Origin: JABFSM01 sp963762545
Lineage (GTDB): Bacteria; Gemmatimonadota; Gemmatimonadetes; Gemmatimonadales; GWC2-71-9
Reading direction: 5' to 3'
Assembly: GCA_963762545.1 (NCBI GenBank)
Contig: CAVXLC010000002.1
Span: 62,001-126,000, forward strand
Length of the DNA stretch: 64,000 nucleotides
Under the pieces are notes generated by a model. The model saw only the letters and a list, made by a program, of their open reading frames with translations. It made no database searches and was not told the DNA's origin. Below, piece after piece: positions 42,416-51,197 of the stretch. How positions within the stretch are numbered: the first letter of the stretch is position 1; each line of letters opens with the position of its first letter. A program made the translations under genes and the position numbers.

Positions 42416-43285
42416 ATGCTCCAGGCGTTGCTGCTGCACCCGTTCGTGATTCCGGTCCTCGTCTTCCTCGCGCTCTGGGTGCTCTTCTATCTCCCCCTGG
42501 CGGGCATCGCGAGCCTGACCCGGGGCGCGACGCGAAAGGCATCCGGGTGGGTGGCCGGAACCCGTCTGGGCGCCTGGACCATCGCGCACCCGGGGTGGCA
42601 CGGGCTGCGCGCCTACGCTCCCCTGGTCGTGGTCCTCCTGCTGGGATGCGCCGCGGCCGCCGCCGCCGCGGATGCCTTCGTGGACCTGGCCGAGCGATTC
42701 GGGGTGAGCACCTCGCTGGTGTATCACGCCGACCGGGTCGCCCACGACTGGTTCCTCCGGGAACGCGAGGCCGGGCTCACCTCGGTGCTCCGCGCCATCA
42801 CCTTCTTCGGGGGCAGCTCGGGGATCGCGCTGGTGGTCGGGGTCATGACCGCGCTGCTCCTGTTCTTCAAGGAACGCTGGAACGCGGCCTACCTGGTGGG
42901 TACCGCGGTCGGCGGCCTGCTGCTCAACAGCGGGCTCAAGCTGCTCTTCGCCCGGACCCGCCCCGACCTGGCCTCGGCGGCCGTCACGGCCCACTGGTAC
43001 TCGTTCCCCAGCGGGCACGCCATGGAATCGTTCATCGTCTACGGGGCGCTGGCCTACATCACCCTCCGGCAGCCCTGGCCCTGGAGGGTGGATTCGGCGG
43101 TGCTGGCGCTGAGTGTGACGATGGTCATCCTGATCGGGCTGTCGCGAGTCTATCTCGGGGTGCACTGGCTGTCGGATATCGCCGGAGGCTGGAGCGCCGG
43201 CGTCGTGTGGCTGGTGGCGTGCACCATCGCCTTCGACATCCTGCTCCGGGTGAAACAGCGTCGCGGGGCCCGGGAGAAGCTGTAG
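42416..43285 (+). CDS. PAP2-family membrane phosphatase
   Basis: A 289-residue multi-pass protein of the type 2 phosphatidic acid phosphatase family. The three catalytic motifs are all present: KLLFARTRP, the YSFPSGHAME block with PSGH, and SRVYLGVHWLSD. Members dephosphorylate phosphatidic acid, undecaprenyl pyrophosphate or related lipids at the periplasmic face. ATG 42416 is preferred; GTG and ATG codons slightly upstream lack a better ribosome site. Confidence 0.88.
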   Translation: MLQALLLHPFVIPVLVFLALWVLFYLPLAGIASLTRGATRKASGWVAGTRLGAWTIAHPGWHGLRAYAPLVVVLLLGCAAAAAAADAFVDLAERFGVSTSLVYHADRVAHDWFLREREAGLTSVLRAITFFGGSSGIALVVGVMTALLLFFKERWNAAYLVGTAVGGLLLNSGLKLLFARTRPDLASAAVTAHWYSFPSGHAMESFIVYGALAYITLRQPWPWRVDSAVLALSVTMVILIGLSRVYLGVHWLSDIAGGWSAGVVWLVACTIAFDILLRVKQRRGAREKL

Positions 43286-43300
43286 CGGCTCGCGGGCGGC

Positions 43301-44500
43301 TCAGGGCGGGCAGTTGAGCGACGCCCGCCAGGCGCGGTCGATCGCCCCCAGGTCCTGGCCATAGATTTGCGCCATCGTCTCCTCGTTCCTGCGTAGATCC
43401 ACCTCCTCGGTGCTGCTCGAGAGCCGCGCATAGAGGTCGCGAAAGCGCTCGATGCCGTATCGCTCGATCAGGAACCCGGTGAGCGACGCCGATTCGGGGT
43501 AGGAGATGCTCGGCTGCGTCGAATCCGATCCGATATCCATGAAGCGGAACAACCGCCCGAGCGGGATCAGCTCGTTCGACCGCAAATAGCCGCAGACGAC
43601 CTGCGTGATGGTCCGGCCGGGTGCGCCGAGATACTTGAGCGCGTCGGAACCCAGCGACTGCGAGATGTACACCGCGAATCCCTCGTCCAGCATGGCGGGC
43701 GGGGAGCCCCGCTCGCCGGCCACGATGTGGGCGACCTCGTGGTAGGGATCGAGTTGCACCGAGTCGTTGAAGATCTCGATGATCGTCCGCCCGCTCGCGA
43801 AGCCCGCACCGATGTGGCCGGTCTGGCCGGTCTTCGACGCCGAATCCGGATAGAGCACCAGCCGGATCCGTCCGGTGAATGGCACCGCGAGCACCTCGGC
43901 GATGCGCTGGAGGGCGCGCTCGCGGTCCGCGGCGATGGCCGCCATCCGCCGGTCGGCGGCCGAGCCTCGCCAGGCGAACACGTCGAAATGCGCCGAGCGC
44001 AGGCTGTCGAATGTGAGACGCGGGTCGGAGGCGGCGGGATTGCCTTCGCCGATGGCCAGGGTCGTGTCGTAGAGCGGTTCGACGATCTCGAGGCCGCCCG
44101 CCCCGTCGCGGGGAGTGCCCCAGACCACCCGCAGCGTGGCCTCCGGCGTCAGTCGCCGGAAGACATAGGGTGCCTCGATCCGGCGCTCCGACCCGGGCGG
44201 GATCTCGAACCGGTAACCGCGCTGCCAGTTCCCCCGAACCCACAATCCTGGCACGGCTCGGAGACTCAAGCCCACGATCCAGGGCGAGTTGCTCTTGTTG
44301 GTGACCAGCGCGGTGAACCGGTTGGTGTCCCGCGCGATCCGGCCGGGGTCCATCTGTGCGATGGTCCTCTGGTCCGCCTGGACGACTCGACCGGCCAGCT
44401 CCGCCGCGACCCTGCGGTCGTACGGAAGGTCCTGGCCGCGGAGGAGCGGACCCCCGAGAATGCCCCAGACAACGACGGGCCATGCCCCGCGGCGTATCAC
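43301..44500 (-). CDS. Exported gluzincin-type metalloprotease-like protein
   Basis: A 399-residue protein with a short signal (WPVVVWGILGGPLLRGQ). The zinc motif HEVAHIVAGE is followed by PAMLDEGFAVYISQ, which supplies the third ligand glutamate, the gluzincin pattern of the peptidase MA-like group. The N-terminal 150 residues are beta-rich without a named domain. GTG 44500 has AGGAG upstream. A promoter-like GCAAC-N17-TATCTC lies at 44526-44553, which would place the transcript start about 20 bases before the GTG. Confidence 0.8.
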   Translation of the reverse strand: MIRRGAWPVVVWGILGGPLLRGQDLPYDRRVAAELAGRVVQADQRTIAQMDPGRIARDTNRFTALVTNKSNSPWIVGLSLRAVPGLWVRGNWQRGYRFEIPPGSERRIEAPYVFRRLTPEATLRVVWGTPRDGAGGLEIVEPLYDTTLAIGEGNPAASDPRLTFDSLRSAHFDVFAWRGSAADRRMAAIAADRERALQRIAEVLAVPFTGRIRLVLYPDSASKTGQTGHIGAGFASGRTIIEIFNDSVQLDPYHEVAHIVAGERGSPPAMLDEGFAVYISQSLGSDALKYLGAPGRTITQVVCGYLRSNELIPLGRLFRFMDIGSDSTQPSISYPESASLTGFLIERYGIERFRDLYARLSSSTEEVDLRRNEETMAQIYGQDLGAIDRAWRASLNCPP

Positions 44501-44525
44501 GGCGGCTCCTGTGACGAATGCCCGT

Positions 44526-44553
44526 GAGATACCCGGGCGGCGCGCAACGTTGC
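44526..44553 (-). promoter_or_regulatory. Promoter-like motif GCAAC-N17-TATCTC before the gluzincin gene
   Basis: On the minus strand, GCAAC (44553-44549) and TATCTC (44531-44526) are exactly 17 bases apart. The same pair with the same spacing precedes the DUF5916 gene at 55607. AAC at -35 is typical of ECF-type promoters. The predicted leader is about 20 bases. Confidence 0.45.
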
Positions 44554-44573
44554 CACCGGGACCTGCGCCGGCC

Positions 44574-47072
44574 CTACTCTTCCCGAAGGGCCACCGTCGG
44601 GTCGAGCCCCGCCGCCCGTCGCGCCGGCAGCCAGCAGGCCGTGGCCGCGATGCCCACGAACAGCACCCCGATGGCTCCGAAGGTCACCGGATCGGTGGGC
44701 TTCACCCCGACCAGCATCGAGGACATGACCCGGGTCAGCGCCAGCGCGGCCGCCGCGCCCAGCACGATTCCGGCTCCGGAGAGCCTGAGCCCGTGCCCGA
44801 TGACCAGCTGGAAGATGTTCCCCCGCTGGGCCCCCAGCGCCATCCGCACCCCGATCTCCGAGGTCCGCTGCCGGACCACGCTCGAGAGCACGCCGTACAG
44901 GCCGACGGTGGCCAGCACCGCGGCGATCACCGCGAAGACGCCGATCAGCGCCAGCGCAAAACGAGTGGGGCCCTTGGCCTGGTCCACCAGCGCGCTCATC
45001 GGCTGGACCTCGGCGATCGCCAGCAGGGGATCGATCTCCTTGACCGCCTGGCGCATCGCCGGGGCCAGTCTCGCGGGATCGCCGGCGGTGCGCAGTACCC
45101 AGCGGTTCGCGGCGCCGTAGCGCTGGTACCCGTCGGTGAAGAAGCCCGCCTCGGGGCCGTCCGCGGTCAGCGAGACGTGCCGCTCGTTGGCCACCACGCC
45201 GATCACCTCGAACAGCTCCGGCTCCGGGGTCCGGGGCCGGAACAGGAGATGCTTGCCGATCACGGCCTGCGCGGGCTGGTTGGGAAACGCCTTCGCCGCC
45301 AGCCGCTGGTCGATGATCACCACCTTGACGTCCGGGCTGTTGTCCGCCTCGGTGAAGGTCCGGCCCGCGATCAGCCGCGCCCGCATCGTCTCGAAGTAAC
45401 CCGGCAGCACGATGTGGATATTGGCTTGCTGGAACAGCGCGGGATCGGTGGCGGCGGCCTCGGTGCCCCAGCGGGCGGTTGCGAACTGGCCGTCGAGCGG
45501 AAGCGGCGAGGCGGCGGTGACCGCCTGCACCCCCGGAATGGCCGCGAGCCGCTGCTTCATCGTCTGCATGTAGGCGGCGCGGGCGGTGTCTCCCCGTGCC
45601 CGGGGATTGACCAGGAAGGTCAGCAGCCCGTTGGGATCGTACCCCGGGTCGGTGTGCTGCAGGGCCAGGAAGCTCCGCAACATGAGCCCGGAGCCCACCA
45701 GCAGCACGAACGACAGGGCCACTTCCGCCATCACCACGCCGCTCCGGAGCTTGCGACCCGACGCGCGGGCCAGCGATCGGCTGCCGGCGCGCAGCACATC
45801 CATCGCGTCGGGCCGTGACGCGCGGAGGGCCGGCGCCAGGCCGAACAGCAGCGCGGCCACCACCGTCGCCAGCGCGGTGAATCCCAGCACCACCGGATCG
45901 ATGCCGACGGTGTCGAGCCTCGGCAGGTTGGCCGGGCGCAACCCGATCAGGAGCTTGATGCCCAGTTGCGCGAGCCCGGTGCCCAGGACCGCCCCCGCGA
46001 CCGCCAGCACCATGCTCTCGGCGAGCATCTGGCGCACCAGCCGCCACCACGATCCGCCGAGGGCGGCGCGCAGGGCCAGCTCCCGTTCCCGCCACGAGGC
46101 CCGCACCAGCAGCAGGTTGGCCACGTTGGCGCAGGCGATCAGCAGCACGAAGATCACCGCGCCCATCAGCGCCAGCAGCGCCGGCTTGACGTCCGCCACC
46201 AGGTCCCGGCCCATCGGCTCCAGCCGGAAGCGGGCGTCGGCGGTCTTCTTGGTCGGAAACCGCTGCTGGAGATCGGCCGTCACCAGGTCCATCTGCGACT
46301 GGCCCTGAGCGATGGTCGCGTTGGGCTTGAGCCGGCCGATCATCCGGAAGAACACCCCGTTCCGGTCGCTGTTGGCCAGGTCGATCCGGAGCGCCGACCA
46401 GATGTCCGGATTTCTCTCGACCCCGACCTTTGGCGGAAACAGCAGCTCGGCGCCCGGAGTGAGCACCCCGATGATCTGGGCGGTGCCACCCCCCAGCCGG
46501 ATGCTCCGTCCGATGACCCTGGGGTCGGCCCCGAAGCGGCGGCGCCAGAAGGCGTCGCTCAGGATCACGTTGTTGGGGAGCTGGGGCGGCGGCGGGGTGG
46601 TGGCCGCGGGTGTCGGGGCGCCGGTCGGCTGGGTCGGGGGCGGGTTGGGGGTGCCGTCGTCCTCGGCAAAGCTGCGGCCCAGCTCCACCGGCATTCCGAG
46701 CAGCGAGAAGATATTCGGCGTGACTCCGGCCACCCGGACCTGTTCCGGCTCGACATTGTCTTCGGTGAGCGGCTGGCGAAAGCTGCCCACCCCGGCAAAC
46801 CCCTCGAACAGGGTCCCGGCGGCCCGGATGTCCGGCACGTCACCCGGCGAGATGGGGAAATCCCTGACGTTCCGGGCCCGCAAGTCGCTCCACAGCAGCA
46901 CCAGCCGGTCCGCTTCCCGGTAGGGCAGCGGGCGGAGCAGCACCGCGTTCACCACGCTGAAGATGGCGGTGGAGGCGCCGATCCCCAGGGCGATGGTGAC
47001 GATCGCGGTCAACGCGAACGCCGGACTCTTGGTGAGACTGCGAATGGCGTAGGAGAGGTCCTTGCCGATCAT
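44574..47072 (-). CDS. ADOP-type MacB/FtsX-family ABC permease
   Basis: An 832-residue permease with the ADOP architecture: an N-terminal helix and MacB periplasmic core (LSYAIRSLTKSPAFALTAI, RPLPYREADRLVLL), an FtsX helix block near residue 290 (ALMGAVIFVLLIACANVANLLLVRA), a second core domain, and a final FtsX block (ALALIGVFAVIAAVLATVGLYGVLS). A Pro/Thr-rich insert of about 27 residues (around 143-169) interrupts the first core domain. ADOP proteins are abundant in Acidobacteriota and Gemmatimonadota; cargo unknown. No ATPase gene is adjacent. Confidence 0.88.
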   Translation of the reverse strand: MIGKDLSYAIRSLTKSPAFALTAIVTIALGIGASTAIFSVVNAVLLRPLPYREADRLVLLWSDLRARNVRDFPISPGDVPDIRAAGTLFEGFAGVGSFRQPLTEDNVEPEQVRVAGVTPNIFSLLGMPVELGRSFAEDDGTPNPPPTQPTGAPTPAATTPPPPQLPNNVILSDAFWRRRFGADPRVIGRSIRLGGGTAQIIGVLTPGAELLFPPKVGVERNPDIWSALRIDLANSDRNGVFFRMIGRLKPNATIAQGQSQMDLVTADLQQRFPTKKTADARFRLEPMGRDLVADVKPALLALMGAVIFVLLIACANVANLLLVRASWRERELALRAALGGSWWRLVRQMLAESMVLAVAGAVLGTGLAQLGIKLLIGLRPANLPRLDTVGIDPVVLGFTALATVVAALLFGLAPALRASRPDAMDVLRAGSRSLARASGRKLRSGVVMAEVALSFVLLVGSGLMLRSFLALQHTDPGYDPNGLLTFLVNPRARGDTARAAYMQTMKQRLAAIPGVQAVTAASPLPLDGQFATARWGTEAAATDPALFQQANIHIVLPGYFETMRARLIAGRTFTEADNSPDVKVVIIDQRLAAKAFPNQPAQAVIGKHLLFRPRTPEPELFEVIGVVANERHVSLTADGPEAGFFTDGYQRYGAANRWVLRTAGDPARLAPAMRQAVKEIDPLLAIAEVQPMSALVDQAKGPTRFALALIGVFAVIAAVLATVGLYGVLSSVVRQRTSEIGVRMALGAQRGNIFQLVIGHGLRLSGAGIVLGAAAALALTRVMSSMLVGVKPTDPVTFGAIGVLFVGIAATACWLPARRAAGLDPTVALREE

Positions 47073-47211
47073 GGTCGGGTCTCCCTGAGCTTGTGCTTGA
47101 AGGGCGCCGCTTTGGGACCGGGCCTGTGCAGTGAGATACCCGCCGCGGGAACCACCTTAGATGTGTTACGAGTAGGGTCCGTCCAAGGTTGCAACTGCCC
47201 GTCCCACAACG

Positions 47212-47250
47212 AAAAGGGAGACCCCCGCATGCTGCCGGGAATCTCCCCCC
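47212..47250 (-). terminator. Possible intrinsic terminator after the 48117 gene
   Basis: On the minus strand a GGGAGA/TCTCCC stem with an inner CCC/GGG pair and a loop of about 10 bases is followed by TTTTCG, about 28 bases after the stop at 47278. The stem is interrupted, so support is modest. Confidence 0.35.
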
Positions 47251-47277
47251 CCGTCCATCCAGCCGGGAAAAGCGCCG

Positions 47278-48117
47278 CTATGGTGCCTTCTTGGGCGCGG
47301 GCGCCTTCGGCTTCCAGTATCCCGGGTTCGCGGCAATCCATTCTTTGGGGGCCACGCTCTGCGACGGCGTGAACTCGAAGTGGTCTGTTTCCGAGCTGAT
47401 CACGGCCGCGGAGGTGAGCGCGGCCAGCTTCTTCTGGCCTTCCTCACCGCCCAGGGCCGCCGTGTATGCCGGCCCATGGATCACCGCGCCCGAGTCGAGC
47501 TCGGCGAGCGTCTTCCGCGCGACCATCAGGTAAAAGGTCCCGGCCGGTGCGCCCGAAGTCACTTGCCACATGGAGTAGCGATCGGTCAAGTGAGCCGCCT
47601 CGTGCGCTGCCTTCACCATTTTGCGCGCGTCCTCGTACTCCGACGTGTGCCCGGGCCGGACCGATATGCGAGTCACCGAGACGTACCGCATGTTGGGCAG
47701 GTCGGCGGGGCCGCCATAGCCCAGCTCGGCCCGGGGACGCAGGACCATGGTCCGCGCGTCGTTCAGGTACTCCGCCTCGGCCGGACGGTATTGCTTGCCG
47801 ACCGCATTGGCGGCCGGGCTGGTCTGATCGGTGGCCTTCTCGTACTCCTGCCATGTCGGGTAGGCGGCCATGTACCAGATCTCGTTGGGCCCGGTGAGGG
47901 CCTTCATGGCGATGAACGGCGACGGATCCTTGGTGGCCGACATCGCCCGGGCCCACATCGTCTCGTGGGCGTCGTGCGCGTCGGCCTTGCCGATCTTGAC
48001 CGACTCCCGGAAGATCGTGAAGACGTTGTTGGCCGGCATCGGGGCGGCCTGCGCGCCCAGGGCGGCGGGGGCGGCAACGGCGAGTACCAGCGGCAGTACG
48101 CGAAGATACGACCTCAT
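47278..48117 (-). CDS. Exported protein of unknown function
   Basis: A 279-residue secreted protein with a signal peptide ending near AALGAQA. The mature part has two similar alpha/beta halves, starting MPANNVFTIFRESVKIGKADAH and MRYVSVTRISVRPGHTSEYED, which suggests a pair of ferredoxin-like dimeric-barrel (ABM/NIPSNAP-type) domains. A Pro/Lys tail (PKAPAPKKAP) ends the protein. GGAAGG is just upstream of the ATG. No specific family or ligand is recognised. Confidence 0.65.
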   Translation of the reverse strand: MRSYLRVLPLVLAVAAPAALGAQAAPMPANNVFTIFRESVKIGKADAHDAHETMWARAMSATKDPSPFIAMKALTGPNEIWYMAAYPTWQEYEKATDQTSPAANAVGKQYRPAEAEYLNDARTMVLRPRAELGYGGPADLPNMRYVSVTRISVRPGHTSEYEDARKMVKAAHEAAHLTDRYSMWQVTSGAPAGTFYLMVARKTLAELDSGAVIHGPAYTAALGGEEGQKKLAALTSAAVISSETDHFEFTPSQSVAPKEWIAANPGYWKPKAPAPKKAP

Positions 48118-48287
48118 GGCGCCTTCCTTACGAAAAGGTTCGGCGCGGGAGACGGGCAGCAACCCCCTCGAGGGGCGTTGCTCGAATCTCGCGGCACTCC
48201 GGGGGAGTGCTATGGCTCGAGGGGACGAGCGGGCGCTCGCCGGGGAGACAATGTAGCCCCCCGGCGGGAATCCGCCAGAGGCGCGGG
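48118..48287. other. Intergenic region with short inverted repeats
   Basis: 170 bp between two minus-strand genes. Small inverted repeats such as GCACTCC/GGAGTGC near 48193-48210, a CCCCTCGAGGGG palindrome near 48167, and GGCGG/CCGCC near 48262-48275 are visible, but none has a T-run. No coding pattern seen. Confidence 0.45.
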
Positions 48288-49745
48288 TTATGGAACTGCC
48301 GTCGGCTCCATCTCCGACGCGTAGGCCTTCTTCAGGTTCGCCTGGTACTGGTCGAACAGGCCGCGCAGCGCCGCGTGCTCCCGCTGCACCGCGTCCCGGA
48401 ACGCCGCGTCGGTCAGGTAGTGATAGAGAATGGCCGACATGATCTGCGCGTCGGCCCGGAAGCCGGTGTGCCCGACCGGCGTGAACGCGTCGTCCAGCAT
48501 GCCCTGGGTGTGGTTCGAATAGGTGGAGCTCGCCGCGCTCACCCCGACCCCCGGCACATCCAGCGACACCCCGCCGGTCTCCTCGTACCCCGCGGGGCGC
48601 TGCTGCTCCGGATCCTGGCGCGCCGCGCCCAGCGACTTGGCGTACGCGAAGTAGGTCTCTTCCAGCGTGCCCAGCGCGATCCCGTCCCGGTACTCGCCGT
48701 AGCGGTCGATCTTCACCTCGGTTCCGGTGGCCAGGGCCGCCGCCCTGGCGGCGTTGTCCATCATCGCCGTGATGTGCTGCAGGTAGACCCCGTCGGGATA
48801 GCGGATGTAGTAGTCCACGACGGTGCGGTCGGGCACCACGTTGGGCGCGATCCCGCCCTCGGGAATGACGCCCTGGATCGACGCCTCGGGACGGAAGGTG
48901 GAGCGGAGGCCGTCCACCGCCGTATAGAAATGCACCGCGGCCTCGAGCGCGTTGCGGCCGTTCCAGCTGCTGAGCTGGTGCGACGGCCGTCCGGTGAAGA
49001 TGTACTTCACCTCGTTGATGTTGAGGCAGCAGATGCCGAAGCCGGCCCGCGAGCGGGCGGTCTCCGGGCTGGAGTGGCTGCGCACCAGGATGCTGGCGCC
49101 CTTGAAGATGCCCGCCTGGCGCATGATGCTCTTGGCCGGCGGCCCGACCTCTTCCGCCGGCGTGCCGTAGATCGCGATGGCGCCCGGGAGCTTCCGGGCG
49201 ATCATCTGCTCCTTGAGCGCCAGCGCCGCCGCGATGGCCACCGGGCTCTGGGCGTTGTGCTGGTCCCCGTGAAAGGCGCCCATGGTGCCCCGCAGCGCGT
49301 CGTACTCCGCGATGAGCCCCAGCACCGGCCCCCCGGCCCCCGCGGGCGACACCCAGCGCGCCACGAACGCCGTGGGCAGGCCCGCCGAGGCGGTGTCCAC
49401 GGTAAAGCCGTTCTTCCGGAGCACCTTCACCAGCGTGTCGACCGCGCGGAATTCCTTCCAGCCGACCTCGGGGTTCTTCCCGATCCAGTCGGCGAGCCCC
49501 TGCATGTCGGCGTCCCAGATCGCGCCGGCCCGGGCGAGCAGCCGGTCCCGGTCCGGATCCTTGGCGCCCACCAGCCGGCCCCCGGTGCTGGTCGGGGCGA
49601 GCGCCGCCTGGAGCGAATCGATGGACTTGAGCACCGCGCCCGCGGCGCTGCGCTCGGTCGGGGTGGTCTGGGCCGCGAGGGAAGGGAGTCCTGCCGAGGC
49701 CATGACGGCGAGGGTCACCGCGATTCTGGATGCCGAGGCGAACAC
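48288..49745 (-). CDS. Exported M20 amidohydrolase (p-aminobenzoyl-glutamate hydrolase/aminoacylase-like)
   Basis: A 485-residue M20D-type enzyme with a signal peptide. GTG 49745 has the best ribosome site of the window, AAGGAGG. Metal positions include FHGDQHNA (family G.GHD.H type, altered here), TPAEEVG, a dimerisation domain with FTGRPSHQLSS, and a late HTGF. Related proteins hydrolyse p-aminobenzoyl-glutamate or N-acyl amino acids. It follows another M20 gene by 11 bp, so the two form an operon. Confidence 0.82.
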   Translation of the reverse strand: MFASASRIAVTLAVMASAGLPSLAAQTTPTERSAAGAVLKSIDSLQAALAPTSTGGRLVGAKDPDRDRLLARAGAIWDADMQGLADWIGKNPEVGWKEFRAVDTLVKVLRKNGFTVDTASAGLPTAFVARWVSPAGAGGPVLGLIAEYDALRGTMGAFHGDQHNAQSPVAIAAALALKEQMIARKLPGAIAIYGTPAEEVGPPAKSIMRQAGIFKGASILVRSHSSPETARSRAGFGICCLNINEVKYIFTGRPSHQLSSWNGRNALEAAVHFYTAVDGLRSTFRPEASIQGVIPEGGIAPNVVPDRTVVDYYIRYPDGVYLQHITAMMDNAARAAALATGTEVKIDRYGEYRDGIALGTLEETYFAYAKSLGAARQDPEQQRPAGYEETGGVSLDVPGVGVSAASSTYSNHTQGMLDDAFTPVGHTGFRADAQIMSAILYHYLTDAAFRDAVQREHAALRGLFDQYQANLKKAYASEMEPTAVP

Positions 49746-49756
49746 GAGGTACCTCC

Positions 49757-51052
49757 TTAGGGCCGGGCCGGCTGGGTGAGCCGGTAGAACAGGATGGCTG
49801 CCCGCTCGGTCAGTCGGGGCAGCATGCTCAGATCCGCGGTTTCCTTCTCGGTGTGGCCGCCGCTGCCGCCCAGACCGAGCCCGTCGATGATCATCGGGAC
49901 GATCCCCGCCACGAACGATACATCCGCCGCGCCCGCGCGGGCCGGATCGTCGATCCCGACCGGTCCCTGACCCAGGTCGCGGCTCACCTGGTCCAGCACC
50001 GCCAGCAGGCGGCGATTGCCTTCGGTCGGGGCCATCGGCGGGTAGCCATCCTCGAAGACGATCTCCGAAGTGGTGTGCGGCAGGTGGTCCGCCACGATCG
50101 CCTGCATGGCGGCCTTGGTGGACGCCAGCCGCTCGGCGGAGATGGTGCGCAGATCTCCCGCCACCACCATCTTGGCCGACACCACGTTGCTCTTGCCCGC
50201 CGCGGTGCCCCGGACCGCGGTCGAGTCCAGCTCGACCGCCGTGCCGCCCAGCGCCACGCCGGGATTGAAGGTGACGAGCGGGTCGCCGGTGAGCCGCTCC
50301 CGGAAGGTGTGCAATACCCGCGCGGCCTCGTAGATGGCGCCGGGCCCGATATCCTCCCGGAAGATCTGGGACGAGTGGGCCGGCGTGCCCGTCGAGGTCA
50401 GGCGCCAGCCGGTGTAGCCCCGCCGCGCGATCACCGCCGTCCTCGGATCGCCGTCCCCGTCCTCGAACCCGATGGCGATGTCCGCCTGGCGCGCCGCCTC
50501 GATCAGCGTCCGCCGGGCCAGCGCCTGCGGCTCGCCGGCATATTCCTCGTCCCCGTGCAGGACCACCGTGATGTTCATCCGGGCCAGCGACCCCTGGGCC
50601 TTCAGGGCCTTGAGCGCCTGCACGATGATGACATCGCCGCCCTTCATGTCGGTGGTGCCCGGCCCGCGCGCATGCACCGAATCGATCCGCTCGAAGCGCT
50701 GAAACGGGCTGTCGGCGTCGAACACCGTGTCCAGGTGCCCGATCAGGAGCAGCCGCGGTCCCTGGCCGGCGTGCTCGGCGATCAGGTGCCCGGCCCGCCG
50801 GAAGGGGGCGCCGTCCTCCCAGCGGGTGACGAACCCCAGCGCATCGAGCTCGGCCCGGAGCACCGTGCCCACCTCGCGCACACCGGCCAGGTTGAGCGTG
50901 CCGCTGTTGATGTTGACCAGCCGTTCCAGCAGCGCCACGCCCTCCGCGTTGTGGGCGTCTACCTGCTGGATGATGGCCCGCTCGGCGGGAGACTGGGCGG
51001 CGAGGGGCGCCGCGGCGGCAAACCAGAGGAGGCACGGGGCAAGACGGGCCAT
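49757..51052 (-). CDS. Exported M20 carboxypeptidase (glutamate carboxypeptidase-like)
   Basis: A 431-residue M20A-type peptidase with signal peptide (LLWFAAAAPLAAQ). Catalytic motifs are LLIGHLDTVF, GTTDMKGGD, LHGDEEYAGEP and the final GLGLGGSGGHTEKE with histidine. It resembles CPG2, which removes C-terminal glutamate from folate-like substrates. First gene of a two-gene operon with an aminobenzoyl-glutamate-hydrolase-like enzyme, so the pair may act sequentially on the same aromatic acyl-glutamate, an inference from family relationships only. Confidence 0.86.
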   Translation of the reverse strand: MARLAPCLLWFAAAAPLAAQSPAERAIIQQVDAHNAEGVALLERLVNINSGTLNLAGVREVGTVLRAELDALGFVTRWEDGAPFRRAGHLIAEHAGQGPRLLLIGHLDTVFDADSPFQRFERIDSVHARGPGTTDMKGGDVIIVQALKALKAQGSLARMNITVVLHGDEEYAGEPQALARRTLIEAARQADIAIGFEDGDGDPRTAVIARRGYTGWRLTSTGTPAHSSQIFREDIGPGAIYEAARVLHTFRERLTGDPLVTFNPGVALGGTAVELDSTAVRGTAAGKSNVVSAKMVVAGDLRTISAERLASTKAAMQAIVADHLPHTTSEIVFEDGYPPMAPTEGNRRLLAVLDQVSRDLGQGPVGIDDPARAGAADVSFVAGIVPMIIDGLGLGGSGGHTEKETADLSMLPRLTERAAILFYRLTQPARP

Positions 51053-51120
51053 GACGCTCCTGAGACGAGAACACTGCGACGGAAGGACGAGGACGCCAGG
51101 AATTGACTCCTGCAAATTAG

Positions 51121-51197
51121 CGTCCTCCCGTCCTCCCGTCCTCCCGTCCTCCCGTCCTCCCGTCCTCCCGTCCCCCGTCCTCCCGTCCTCCCGTCCT
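51121..51197. repeat. Octamer tandem repeat, locus 3 (unit CTCCCGTC)
   Basis: Six full copies from 51125, a 7-base copy lacking a T (51173-51179), then two further copies. The tract ends at the stop codon of the outer-membrane protein (51196) and begins about 70 bp before the M20 gene start. Same unit as at 3098-3136 and 8031-8090. Confidence 0.95.
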
